The notes: a model not told the origin generated them from the sequence alone. 52,947 nt of DNA from Comamonas sp. lk (GCA_945869165.1 CAMBNY010000012.1:1-52947); one strand, 5' to 3'; shown: positions 45,923 to 52,947, numbered from the stretch's first letter. Made by a program: numbers and translations.

Positions 45923-46914
45923 ACCCTCATGGCAACCAGTCCAGCGATATTTTGAGCGGCAGCGAAATCCTGTTGGCCGAGCCACGTGGCTTTTGCGCCG
46001 GGGTGGACAGGGCGATTGAAATTGTGGAGCGCGCGCTCTCCAAATTCGGCGCGCCGATTTATGTGCGCCATGAGATCGTGCATAACACCTTTGTGGTGAA
46101 CGATCTCAAGTCCAAGGGCGCCATCTTTATCGAAGACCTGGCCGATGTGCCGCCGGACGCGACCCTGGTGTTTTCGGCCCACGGCGTGAGTAAGGCAATT
46201 CAGGACGAGGCGCAGCGGCGCGGCTTTAAGGTGTTTGATGCCACCTGCCCGCTGGTAACCAAAGTGCATGTGGAAGTGGCCAAGCTGCACAAAGAGGGCT
46301 ACGAGTTCATTATGATCGGCCACAAGGGGCACCCGGAAGTGGAGGGCACCATGGGGCAGTTGGACAGTGGCATCCACTTGGTAGAAGACGTGGCCGATGT
46401 GGCCCGTGTGCAACCCGGGCAGTCGGCCAAGCTGGCGCTCGTCACGCAAACCACGCTGAGCATGGACGACGCGGCCGATATTGCGGCAGCCGTCAAAGCG
46501 CGCTTTCCGCAAGTGCGCGAGCCCAAGCAGCAAGACATTTGCTATGCCACCCAAAATCGCCAGGACGCCATCAAAATCATGAGCCCGCAGGTGGATATCG
46601 TGATCGTGGTGGGCAGCCCTACCAGCTCCAATAGCAACCGCTTGCGCGAAGTGGCGCAAAAACTGGGTACCGTCAGCTATATGGTGGACCACGCCAACGA
46701 GCTGGACCCGGCCTGGTTTGTAGGCCGCGGCCGCGTAGGCCTGACGGCGGGCGCCTCGGCCCCAGAGATATTGGTGCAAGCCGTCATCTCGCGCCTGCGT
46801 TCGCTGGGTGCCCTCTCGGTGCGGCGCATGGACGGCGTGGTGGAAACCATCAAGTTCCCGCTGCCCAAGGGTTTGAAGCCGGAAACGGACGGTCACGGCG
46901 CCCCGACGCCCTAA
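45919..46914 (+). CDS. ispH: 4-hydroxy-3-methylbut-2-enyl diphosphate reductase
   Basis: A 331-residue IspH (LytB). The Fe-S cluster cysteines are visible in ILLAEPRGFCAGVDRA, DATCPLVTKVH and QQDICYATQNRQ; substrate-binding HEIVHN, SAHGVS and GHKGHPEVEGT are also present. It performs the last step of the MEP isoprenoid pathway, making IPP and DMAPP. Translationally coupled to slpA. The following 90 bp contain the promoter or leader of serS. Confidence 0.96.
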   Translation: MNPHGNQSSDILSGSEILLAEPRGFCAGVDRAIEIVERALSKFGAPIYVRHEIVHNTFVVNDLKSKGAIFIEDLADVPPDATLVFSAHGVSKAIQDEAQRRGFKVFDATCPLVTKVHVEVAKLHKEGYEFIMIGHKGHPEVEGTMGQLDSGIHLVEDVADVARVQPGQSAKLALVTQTTLSMDDAADIAAAVKARFPQVREPKQQDICYATQNRQDAIKIMSPQVDIVIVVGSPTSSNSNRLREVAQKLGTVSYMVDHANELDPAWFVGRGRVGLTAGASAPEILVQAVISRLRSLGALSVRRMDGVVETIKFPLPKGLKPETDGHGAPTP

Positions 46915-48324
<1,410 letters not shown>

Positions 48325-48354
48325 TAGAATCGCCATCCGCTACGACAGCGACCC

Positions 48355-48394
48355 GGAGAGATGGCAGAGTGGTCGAATGTACCTGACTCGAAAT
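48355..48394 (+). pseudogene. 5' half of the host tRNA-Ser(CGA), interrupted in the anticodon loop
   Basis: From GGAGAGATGG the sequence follows the acceptor, D-arm and 5' anticodon strand of tRNA-Ser and stops inside the anticodon loop after ACTCGAAAT. The following bases are element DNA and provide no variable arm, T-arm or 3' acceptor strand. The missing 3' half is at 52356-52403; joining the two gives an 88-nt tRNA-Ser(CGA) with fully paired stems. By itself this half cannot yield a tRNA. Confidence 0.93.
48386..48394 (+). other. attL core of the element
   Basis: ACTCGAAAT, the anticodon-loop sequence of tRNA-Ser(CGA), identical to the copy at 52347-52355. On the element side it continues ACAGG, close to the native CAGG of the anticodon stem but with one extra base. 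Confidence 0.85.
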
Positions 48395-48400
48395 ACAGGT

Positions 48401-48437
48401 AAAAACCTCTGTAAGCCCCGTAAATGCTAGGTTTTTT
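48401..48437 (+). terminator. Hairpin with T-run just inside attL
   Basis: AAAAACCT (48401-48408) pairs with AGGTTTTT (48429-48436), 20-nt loop, and six T in a row follow the AGG. It would stop transcription coming from serS or the broken tRNA gene before the integrase. Confidence 0.6.
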
Positions 48438-48450
48438 ATGTTTTTAGCTG

Positions 48451-48478
48451 CTACACAAAGCCTACACAATCAACACAA
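48451..48478 (+). repeat. Left arm-type repeats
   Basis: CTACACAA at 48451-48458, CTACACAA at 48462-48469 and a variant CAACACAA at 48471-48478, all in the same orientation and spaced 9-11 bp apart. They lie 57-84 bp inside the left core and match repeats at the other end, as expected for integrase arm-binding sites. Confidence 0.7.
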
Positions 48479-48514
48479 ACGGTAGTATCATTTTCAGCAC
48501 GAAACGGCTGAAAC

Positions 48515-49705
48515 ATGACCAACACACAAACACTACCGACTCACTCAATTCTTGAGGGAAAACTTCATGTGTTCATGCGTGTTGGGTCGCCGTTTTGGTG
48601 GTGTGGATTTCACTTCGGTGGGAAATATATTCGGGCTTCCACCAAGCAAAAGAATCTTGACGCAGCGAAAGTCATCGCTCAGCAGTGGTACTTTCAGCAA
48701 CGCAATGAAATTGAAAACGGCACAGTTTCATCGGCAAAACATGCGTTCGGAAAGTTAGCTGACGCAGCACTTGAGAACTACCAGAAGATGCTCGTTGATC
48801 GCGGCATGCGTAGTCAGAAAACCTATGATGGCATCGAGAGCATCATGCTCTCTCGAGTCAAAGATTACTTCAAGAAAGTGCCAGTTCAAGCCATCGATAA
48901 CACGATGTGGCACAAGTACAAAGAAGACATGATTACGAAATATCCCAACATCAAGCGTGGGACACTTCATCAATACAAAAATGCGATCCGTGTGGTTTTG
49001 AATTATGCGTACAAGATTGGCTACCTAAAACAGTTACCCATCTTTAAAGATGAGTACACAACGCAGAAAAATGTAAGTAGTCGACCATGGTTCAATTCCG
49101 CTGAGTACTCAAAACTTCACCGTACCATTGACGCACACGCTAAGCGACTTCAGAAAATAGATAAGCGTCAATACGATCATGCTTTAGAGTTGTATGACTT
49201 TGTGATCTTCGGCGCAAATACGGGTATGCGTATCGGCGAGCTCCGCAACTGTAAAGTCTCTGATGTCAAGATCAAGAAAGAAAAACTCACGGGCAAGGAG
49301 ATACTGATCGTCAGCAACATTGATGGCAAGCGCGGCGAAGGGACTTGTCAGAGTTTTTATGGCGCAGTTGCTGCTTATCGGCGAATCATCAAACGGCGAA
49401 AAATTCGCTACCCATCAAAGTGTAATGAAAAGTTGTTTTTGATTCATCACCGTGAGATGTTCAATGTAATACTGAAAAAATCAAAACTAAAGTTCACAAA
49501 ATCAACACCACCGATTAAGCGTGACTTTGTTTCGCTACGAGCGACTTACATTTGCTTTAGATTGCTAAATGGGGTGCCGATCTATGAGATTGCGAATAAC
49601 TGCCGAACTTCTGTCGCGGTGATTCAAGAACACTATGCGAAACCACTTGGTGGCATGTTGATGAAGAACATCAACAGAACGAACATTGAGGGCTGGGATT
49701 ATTAG
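48515..49705 (+). CDS. Tyrosine integrase of the element
   Basis: A 396-residue site-specific recombinase: a beta-rich N-terminal arm-binding segment (about 12-70, with FWWCGFHFGGKYIRASTK), a SAM-like core-binding domain (about 75-185) and a catalytic domain. Catalytic residues that can be read: R239 (TGMRIGEL), K272 (DGKRGEG), R342 (VSLRATY) and the nucleophile Y374 (QEHYAKP). The usual His of the HxxR box is Val339 and the last His is replaced by Thr365, a variation seen in some integrases related to SXT/phage types. Codon use and GC are unlike the flanks. It should catalyse integration into and excision from tRNA-Ser. Confidence 0.9.
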   Translation: MTNTQTLPTHSILEGKLHVFMRVGSPFWWCGFHFGGKYIRASTKQKNLDAAKVIAQQWYFQQRNEIENGTVSSAKHAFGKLADAALENYQKMLVDRGMRSQKTYDGIESIMLSRVKDYFKKVPVQAIDNTMWHKYKEDMITKYPNIKRGTLHQYKNAIRVVLNYAYKIGYLKQLPIFKDEYTTQKNVSSRPWFNSAEYSKLHRTIDAHAKRLQKIDKRQYDHALELYDFVIFGANTGMRIGELRNCKVSDVKIKKEKLTGKEILIVSNIDGKRGEGTCQSFYGAVAAYRRIIKRRKIRYPSKCNEKLFLIHHREMFNVILKKSKLKFTKSTPPIKRDFVSLRATYICFRLLNGVPIYEIANNCRTSVAVIQEHYAKPLGGMLMKNINRTNIEGWDY

Positions 49706-49727
49706 CGCATCTCACGCTGTAGAGACA

Positions 49728-49747
49728 GTCCATTCTTTGCGATGGAC
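49728..49747 (-). terminator. Hairpin between integrase and the element tRNA
   Basis: GTCCAT / ATGGAC, 6-bp stem with 8-nt loop. On the minus strand the tRNA 3' end is followed first by TTTTT and then by this hairpin, so it probably marks the end of the tRNA transcript. The stem is short; low confidence. Confidence 0.35.
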
Positions 49748-49758
49748 AGGGGAAAAAG

Positions 49759-49846
49759 TGGCGGAGAAGGTGGGATTCGAACCCACGGTACCTTGCGGTA
49801 CGCTTGATTTCGAGTCAAGTACATTCGACCACTCTGCCACTTCTCC
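49759..49846 (-). tRNA. tRNA-Ser (anticodon CGA) carried by the element
   Basis: A complete 88-nt serine tRNA with encoded CCA on the minus strand: acceptor GGAGAAG / CTTCTCC, anticodon stem CTTGA / TCAAG around the loop CTCGAAA (anticodon CGA), long variable arm, and T-arm GTGGGTTCGAATCCCAC. Compared with the host tRNA rebuilt from its two halves, it differs at six positions, which fall into three base pairs (acceptor pairs 6 and 7, one anticodon stem pair) that all stay Watson-Crick. This argues for selection on function. It can read UCG and replace the tRNA broken by integration. Confidence 0.96.
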
Positions 49847-50027
49847 GTCGAGCATATTGTAGCGTGTTCGTTGGATCTTTCTTGGCTAGTGATCGATGCT
49901 GTAATCGACCGATTTGGCAATGAACTTAGCGAAATTTCGCTTAAATCGCCCTAAATATATTAGTATGTTAGGCGTGCTTTTTGCCTCAAGCGTCTCTTAA
50001 CAAGACGCTCATCTCAGACGAAAAGTG
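49847..50027. other. Intergenic region upstream of the element tRNA
   Basis: 181 bp with no gene. It holds a perfect 14-bp palindrome AGCGAAATTTCGCT (49928-49941), an AT-rich TACTAATATA on the minus strand that could serve as the tRNA promoter -10 region, and a hairpin AGCGTCT-7-AGACGCT just before the recombinase 3' end. The stretch from 49847 to 49918 loosely resembles the 74-bp repeats at 50665 and 52093 (shared GTCG start and CTAGTGAT), but too weakly to be called a copy. Confidence 0.5.
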
Positions 50028-50627
50028 TCAGAGCAACTCAACAGCACTACGCATGATGTTGGGATTCACATCAATGTATTTCTGTGTGACTGCCATTGAT
50101 GAATGCCCAACCAGTTCCATCAACACACGAACAGACACGCCTTTGTTAGCCAAGTTCGTAATGAACCCACGACGCCCACTATGTGAACTCGCTCCATCAA
50201 TTCCCACTCTCGCATAAAGCGTTGTGAAGAATTGCGCCATAGTATTTGCCGAAAATCCACGATGTGGATTTTTCTGATTCGTGAACAATGCTCGTGTCGT
50301 GTCTGTCAATGTCACAGCAAGCAAATCTTTCAACTTGAAGCGTGAACACAGATAGCTGTGAAGTTCTTCTTGAATCTTCTCTGACAAGATCACCGTCCGC
50401 CCCTTGCTACCCTTCGTCTGTTCTGCCCTCAGATAAACAGATTCACGAATCTTGCCCTCACTCGTCAACACATCGCACAATCTGAGCGCAGCGACTTCAC
50501 CAACTCGCATCCCACAATTCGTAGTCATCAGAAACATCGCACGATTGCGAGTGGGATGTTTGTGCGCTGCGATGTAGAGCAATACACGACGCACATCTTT
50601 CTCAGTCAGAACTTTCGCTTGAGCCAT
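50028..50627 (-). CDS. Catalytic-domain-only tyrosine recombinase
   Basis: A 199-residue recombinase with the complete catalytic set R41 (CGMRVGEV), K75 (TKGSKGRT), H149 and R152 (SSHSGRRGF), H175 (LVGHSS) and Y184 (TQKYIDV). It lacks the SAM-like core-binding domain found in XerC/D or phage integrases and starts almost at the catalytic fold. The ATG at 50627 is preferred because GAGG lies about 7 bp upstream; an ATG 10 codons further upstream is open. It is transcribed opposite to the main integrase and sits beside one of the 74-bp repeats, which could be its recombination sites. Confidence 0.88.
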   Translation of the reverse strand: MAQAKVLTEKDVRRVLLYIAAHKHPTRNRAMFLMTTNCGMRVGEVAALRLCDVLTSEGKIRESVYLRAEQTKGSKGRTVILSEKIQEELHSYLCSRFKLKDLLAVTLTDTTRALFTNQKNPHRGFSANTMAQFFTTLYARVGIDGASSHSGRRGFITNLANKGVSVRVLMELVGHSSMAVTQKYIDVNPNIMRSAVELL

Positions 50628-50664
50628 CAAATACCTCGTTCTGAGCGTGTGATTCACAATCCCA

Positions 50665-50738
50665 ACTCAGTCGCCAACATTCAGCGTCAGCTTGATCCGC
50701 TTGCTTCTAGTGATGTTGTGAAGCGATTGACGAGTTGA
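50665..50738 (+). repeat. 74-bp imperfect direct repeat, copy A
   Basis: Runs from ACTCAGTCGCC to GACGAGTTGA and matches copy B (52093-52166) without gaps at about 62 of 74 positions. It has internal dyad symmetry: CAACTC...GAGTTG at the outer ends, CAACAT...ATGTTG inside. It lies 38 bp upstream of the short recombinase gene. The ends resemble, but do not satisfy, the integron attC consensus. Confidence 0.8.
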
Positions 50739-50757
50739 TTCTTGCGATGGACCTAAA

Positions 50758-51222
50758 TCAGCTGTTCAATCTATCTGTAGCTGATTTCAATCCACCCTTA
50801 GCTTCAACCAAAACCCCAGCTTTACCCAATCCAAACGCTGGCATATTTGCGTAGACATTTTCGTAAGCACCTTGACCAACTTTGTAAGTCTCGTGCCAAA
50901 TGCCAACACTACCATCTGTGCCAACAGCTTTGTTGAATGCTTGCCACGCTGGCAAATGCGCTGAATCTTTGCTCTTTGCGTAATCAATGAGTTGCTCCAT
51001 TGAACGCCAGTATTGAACCAAAATGATCGTTCGGGAAAACCACATCTCGTGGTGAATGAATCCCAAATCAGGTTTTGTATAAAGCTCCGTCAACATCTTG
51101 GGCATCGCATTTAGCACAGGCAAATACTTGTGAACTGCCAATGGCTTGTTGATCCGCATCCCAATTAGGAAGACAACGAAATCGCCATCCATTCGTGCTG
51201 TCATTCGGTCTTTGTAAATCAT
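50758..51222 (-). CDS. DUF4188-like protein
   Basis: A 154-residue protein. RMTARMDGDFVVFLIGMRINKPLAVHKYLPVLNAMPKML followed by HHEMWFSRTIILVQYWRSMEQLIDYAKSKDSAHLPAWQAF matches the monooxygenase-like dimeric alpha/beta barrel described as DUF4188; the aromatic and His residues would line a pocket. Members are often linked to aldoxime or haem-type chemistry, but the activity here is unknown. The gene has AT-rich composition and is cargo of the element. The start at 51222 has AGGAGG 5-6 bp upstream. Confidence 0.78.
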   Translation of the reverse strand: MIYKDRMTARMDGDFVVFLIGMRINKPLAVHKYLPVLNAMPKMLTELYTKPDLGFIHHEMWFSRTIILVQYWRSMEQLIDYAKSKDSAHLPAWQAFNKAVGTDGSVGIWHETYKVGQGAYENVYANMPAFGLGKAGVLVEAKGGLKSATDRLNS

Positions 51223-51361
51223 ATGTCCTCCTTTTGAGATACCAACATTACTACATTTAGAAACCTAGCTTAGATAACCTTAATACCTCAAACATCCTTC
51301 TAGACCCCAAACTTTATTCAAAAGTTTTGAGAATCTAATCCTTGCTCAAAAATTAAGCAGG

Positions 51362-51577
51362 TTGCATTGGGGCGGCTTAGTCAATGCAGAGATGAAAGAT
51401 TTGATGCTGTCGCATGCATTCAATTGGGCAAAGCGAGTTTGGTTTCATATTGGCATTGACAATATACGCTCTCAAAAGGCAATGGAGAAAATTGGTGGAA
51501 AGCTGTCTCACACAGCACCCAGAACTTTGAATGGAACCCCAGTGATGCATTGCTATTACTACATCGATGCTGATTGA
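51362..51577 (+). pseudogene. C-terminal half of a GNAT acetyltransferase
   Basis: 71 codons corresponding to the second half of a RimJ/RimL-type N-acetyltransferase: HWGGLVNAEMKDLMLSHAF, VWFHIGIDNIRSQKAMEKIG (acetyl-CoA region ending in the S-x-x-A-x-x-K-I-G helix) and a terminal beta strand. Full enzymes have 170-190 residues. The upstream 130 bp are open in part but lack the R/Q-x-x-G-x-G/A loop, so the gene has lost its 5' half. Only a TTG could start it. Probably a relic of cargo. Confidence 0.75.
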
Positions 51578-51582
51578 TGTGC

Positions 51583-51972
51583 TTAGATTTGATCTGCATT
51601 CAATCGGTTCATAGCGTAAGCAACAGCACCCACAACCAAGCAAATAACCGCCACTTTGTCGGCAATCACGACCCTATTGACTTGTTCGTTGAAACTTCCA
51701 ACAGCTGCAGCCAAATAGAGAAACGAAACCACGCTGGCAAAACCCGCCACCAATGCAGCAAGTTGCAAGGTGGGCAAGAATGCAGCAGCAATCAAAAAAG
51801 CACCTAACAAGCCAAAGAGCACAGCTCTGTGGCGCATCAATATTTCCAAGTTGGGATCTTCAATGGCAATGCCATAAAGCATCTGCAATCGGTTGGCACT
51901 CAAAACACCTGACAATGGCAAGAGATGAATGATGCCCACAATCAGCAACATGGCTGGAAGAATAAAACGCAT
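51583..51972 (-). CDS. Small four-helix membrane protein
   Basis: A 129-residue protein with four hydrophobic segments: ILPAMLLIVGIIHLLPLSGVL, AVLFGLLGAFLIAAAFLPTLQLAALVAGF (two helices) and VAVICLVVGAVAYAM, with a short loop containing MLYGIAIEDPNLEILMRHRA. The pattern matches a family of small inner-membrane proteins without known function, sometimes misannotated as phosphopantetheine adenylyltransferase. It ends 5 bp from the acetyltransferase relic. Cargo of the element. Confidence 0.72.
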   Translation of the reverse strand: MRFILPAMLLIVGIIHLLPLSGVLSANRLQMLYGIAIEDPNLEILMRHRAVLFGLLGAFLIAAAFLPTLQLAALVAGFASVVSFLYLAAAVGSFNEQVNRVVIADKVAVICLVVGAVAYAMNRLNADQI

Positions 51973-52092
51973 TCTTTGCTCCTTGATATTTTGCTGATGA
52001 ATATACAGAAATTAAACGGTCACTGACACCTGTAAAGCTCCCCCTCAAATCCCCCACGCCAGTCTCGCTATAATTTGCGACTCGGCGCTTTA

Positions 52093-52166
52093 GCTTAGTC
52101 GCCAGCATTCAGCTACAACTTGTCCCACTTGCTTCTAGTGATGTCTTCAAGCGATTGACGAGTTGA
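52093..52166 (+). repeat. 74-bp imperfect direct repeat, copy B
   Basis: GCTTAGTCGCCAGCATTCAG... to GACGAGTTGA, same length and orientation as copy A. The internal palindrome is weaker here (outer CAACTC partner lost). Copies A and B bracket the DUF4188, acetyltransferase relic and membrane protein genes. Confidence 0.8.
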
Positions 52167-52218
52167 CCTGTTCCAAATTGAACTGACTCGTGCGACTGAA
52201 CCAAGTCTGAAATTTGTC

Positions 52219-52242
52219 GTCTAACTATACTTTTATAGTTAA
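52219..52242. repeat. AT-rich inverted repeat near attR
   Basis: TAACTATA-CTTT-TATAGTTA, a perfect 8-bp dyad with 4-nt spacer, in a region with no gene. It could bind a recombination directionality factor or a regulator; no direct evidence. Confidence 0.5.
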
Positions 52243-52270
52243 GTATGGCAAAATTTCAGCGAATATAGTC

Positions 52271-52289
52271 TTACACAATCGCTACACAA
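52271..52289 (+). repeat. Right arm-type repeats
   Basis: TTACACAA (52271-52278) and CTACACAA (52282-52289), same orientation and 11-bp period as the left set, 58-76 bp inside the right core. TACACAATC is identical at both ends of the element. Confidence 0.7.
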
Positions 52290-52346
52290 AAAATGTCTGC
52301 TGCGCGGCGAGTTAATGAATTCGGGGGCTGTGACACATGCTCCATT

Positions 52347-52355
52347 ACTCGAAAT
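52347..52355 (+). other. attR core of the element
   Basis: ACTCGAAAT, identical to the attL core. It is followed immediately by the host tRNA 3' half; the bases before it (CTCCATT) are element DNA and do not restore the 5' strand of the anticodon stem. Confidence 0.85.
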
Positions 52356-52403
52356 CAGGCGTACCGCAAGGTACCGTGGGTTCGAATCCCACTCTCTCCG
52401 CCA
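52356..52403 (+). pseudogene. 3' half of the host tRNA-Ser(CGA)
   Basis: CAGG (3' anticodon strand), long variable arm CGTACCGCAAGGTACCG, T-arm GTGGGTTCGAATCCCAC and acceptor strand TCTCTCC plus GCCA. It complements the 5' half at 48355-48394 base for base. Without a 5' half it is not a gene. Confidence 0.93.
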
Positions 52404-52691
52404 GCGACTTCTTTCAATATTTCAATCCTTTAAACGCCTGTTTGTAAGCTGTTGATCTGATTGAATTTTTCCTTCTCAAGCTTTCCCCGATCTTGAAGAA
52501 AGTCACGCTTTGATCGGGTGTTCGAACTGTTCAGACGGTAATTTGCTCAAAACCTCTTGACTTAGCAAGTTCAAAACCCAAATTTGAACCGTACCGATTG
52601 CATGCGGTTTTTTTGGTGATCGTGTCCCGCCGTTTTAGTTGGCGCTTTGGGGGTACTGGCGGTGCATTATGGGGACAGTTGTTAAAATCAC
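52404..52691. other. Host intergenic region after the element
   Basis: About 290 bp with no recognised gene. It contains an inverted repeat CCCGATC (52486-52492) / GATCGGG (52512-52518) and a weak hairpin AACCG / CGGTT followed by TTTTTT (52587-52614) that may be a terminator. Confidence 0.45.
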
Positions 52692-52720
52692 TTGTCAGGA
52701 CGCTGTCCGGACATTATGAT
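52692..52720 (+). promoter_or_regulatory. Antitoxin promoter with overlapping operator palindrome
   Basis: A -35 box TTGTCA (52692-52697) and -10 box TATGAT (52715-52720) are separated by 17 bp. An almost perfect palindrome, TGTCAGGAC-3-GTCCGGACA (52693-52713; 8 of 9 pairs), fills the spacer. This is the classical layout for autorepression by an antitoxin. Confidence 0.8.
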
Positions 52721-52747
52721 GGAGCAACTTTACAAAAAAGGGTTGCC

Positions 52748-52947
52748 ATGACCGTAGTCACTCATTCCAAATCTGAGCGCATCGATGTGCGCGCCACCAT
52801 GCCCGTGAAGCAATTGCTTCAGGAAGCGGCGCGGGTGGCGCACAAAAATGTGAGTGAGTTTCTACTCGACGCGGGCATCATCGCGGCCAATCAGACCCTA
52901 GCTGACCGCACCCGTTTCGAGCTGAGTGACGAGCAGTGGCTGGCGTT
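52748..52947 (+). CDS. DUF1778 (TacA-like) antitoxin, 5' part (runs off the window)
   Basis: The first 66 codons of a ribbon-helix-helix antitoxin: SERIDVRATMPVKQLLQEAA is the DNA-binding ribbon and helix, VSEFLLDAGIIAANQTL the second helix, and the beginning of a C-terminal toxin-binding tail (RTRFELSDEQW) follows. The full protein should be about 90-100 residues. In this family the next gene normally encodes a GNAT toxin that acetylates charged tRNA; it would lie beyond the window. The ATG at 52748 follows the promoter and operator by 28 bp. Confidence 0.88.
   Translation, partial: MTVVTHSKSERIDVRATMPVKQLLQEAARVAHKNVSEFLLDAGIIAANQTLADRTRFELSDEQWLA

Larger units (their letters stand above)
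48386..52355. mobile_element. Integrative element in the anticodon loop of tRNA-Ser(CGA)
   Basis: About 3.96 kb between two copies of the 9-bp core ACTCGAAAT (48386-48394 and 52347-52355). The DNA is visibly richer in A+T than the flanks. A tyrosine integrase lies next to the left end, with TACACAA-type arm repeats inside each end. Contents: integrase, complete tRNA-Ser(CGA), a second recombinase, a DUF4188-like protein, a truncated acetyltransferase and a small membrane protein. No plasmid replication, conjugation or phage structural genes are seen, so it depends on its integrase and perhaps a helper for movement. Confidence 0.88.

Noticed and set aside
48355-48440. A complete tRNA-Ser directly after serS
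   Set aside because: Only the 5' half is present; after the anticodon loop the sequence has no T-arm or acceptor strand and contains a terminator-like hairpin.
49970-50010. attC-like pair GTTAGGC ... TTAAC
   Set aside because: The two motifs are only about 30 bp apart and in the wrong relative order for an attC site; they belong to two small hairpins.
50665-52166. Canonical integron with attC sites
   Set aside because: The repeat ends (GTTGATT, GTTGACC) break the GTTRRRY rule and the left ends do not match RYYYAAC. The nearby recombinase is short and I cannot see the IntI-specific extra domain.
48386-52355. Prophage or conjugative element
   Set aside because: No structural, lysis, replication, relaxase or type IV secretion genes are present in the about 4 kb between the cores.

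Overview
The window looks like chromosomal DNA of a GC-rich betaproteobacterium of the order Burkholderiales, most likely Comamonadaceae (Rhodoferax/Limnohabitans-like). Pointers are the Bug-type tripartite tricarboxylate binding protein, the DUF2844-DUF3443 gene pair, the IspH/SlpA/RadC/Smr neighbourhood and the family of REP-type palindromes. This is inference from gene content; no database search was possible.

Layout. (1) 1-3838: the 3' part of prfC, an MFS transporter, a histone-deacetylase-like amidohydrolase and a small secreted PepSY-like protein. (2) 4097-12419: a complete-looking L-fucose uptake and non-phosphorylating oxidation cluster. It holds two SDR dehydrogenases, a three-part sugar ABC importer, L-fuconate dehydratase, a lactonase and an IclR regulator; a dyad sits before the first gene and a strong internal terminator follows the binding-protein gene. 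(3) 12503-14711: three start/stop-overlapping exporters (LysE, EamA, LysE). (4) 14732-20232: a minus-strand operon of E1 alpha, E1 beta and a free-standing lipoyl domain, followed by a MacAB-like export system. (5) 20582-34661: mostly single housekeeping or catabolic genes: a universal stress protein, a broken enolase-superfamily gene, a haloacid dehalogenase, glyoxalase II, a GST, an enoyl-CoA hydratase/isomerase, a nitronate monooxygenase, DUF2844/DUF3443, pyrD, rpiA, a 2OG-oxygenase-like protein and a Bug binding protein. (6) 34702-40112: MmgE/PrpD, a D-2-hydroxyacid dehydrogenase, a large FtsX-type permease and a truncated haemoglobin. (7) 40139-43760: a ModE-like regulator divergent from a tungstate transporter (tupBCA). 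(8) 43777-48324: Smr, RadC, SlpA, IspH, SerS.

(9) 48386-52355: a small (about 4 kb), clearly lower-GC integrative element. It has split a host tRNA-Ser(CGA) gene just downstream of serS exactly in the anticodon loop. A 9-bp core (ACTCGAAAT) is present at both ends, TACACAA arm-type repeats lie about 60 bp inside each end, and a tyrosine integrase sits beside attL. The element carries its own complete tRNA-Ser(CGA). That tRNA differs from the split host tRNA at six positions which form three compensated base pairs, so it looks like a functional replacement. A second, catalytic-domain-only recombinase and cargo genes lie between imperfect 74-bp direct repeats. This is the most unusual part of the window. 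(10) 52404-52947: host DNA resumes with the start of a DUF1778 (TacA-like) antitoxin gene whose promoter overlaps a near-perfect operator palindrome.

Six copies of a REP/MITE-like element are scattered through the host part. One is inserted in frame in the signal-peptide region of tupA and is translated.
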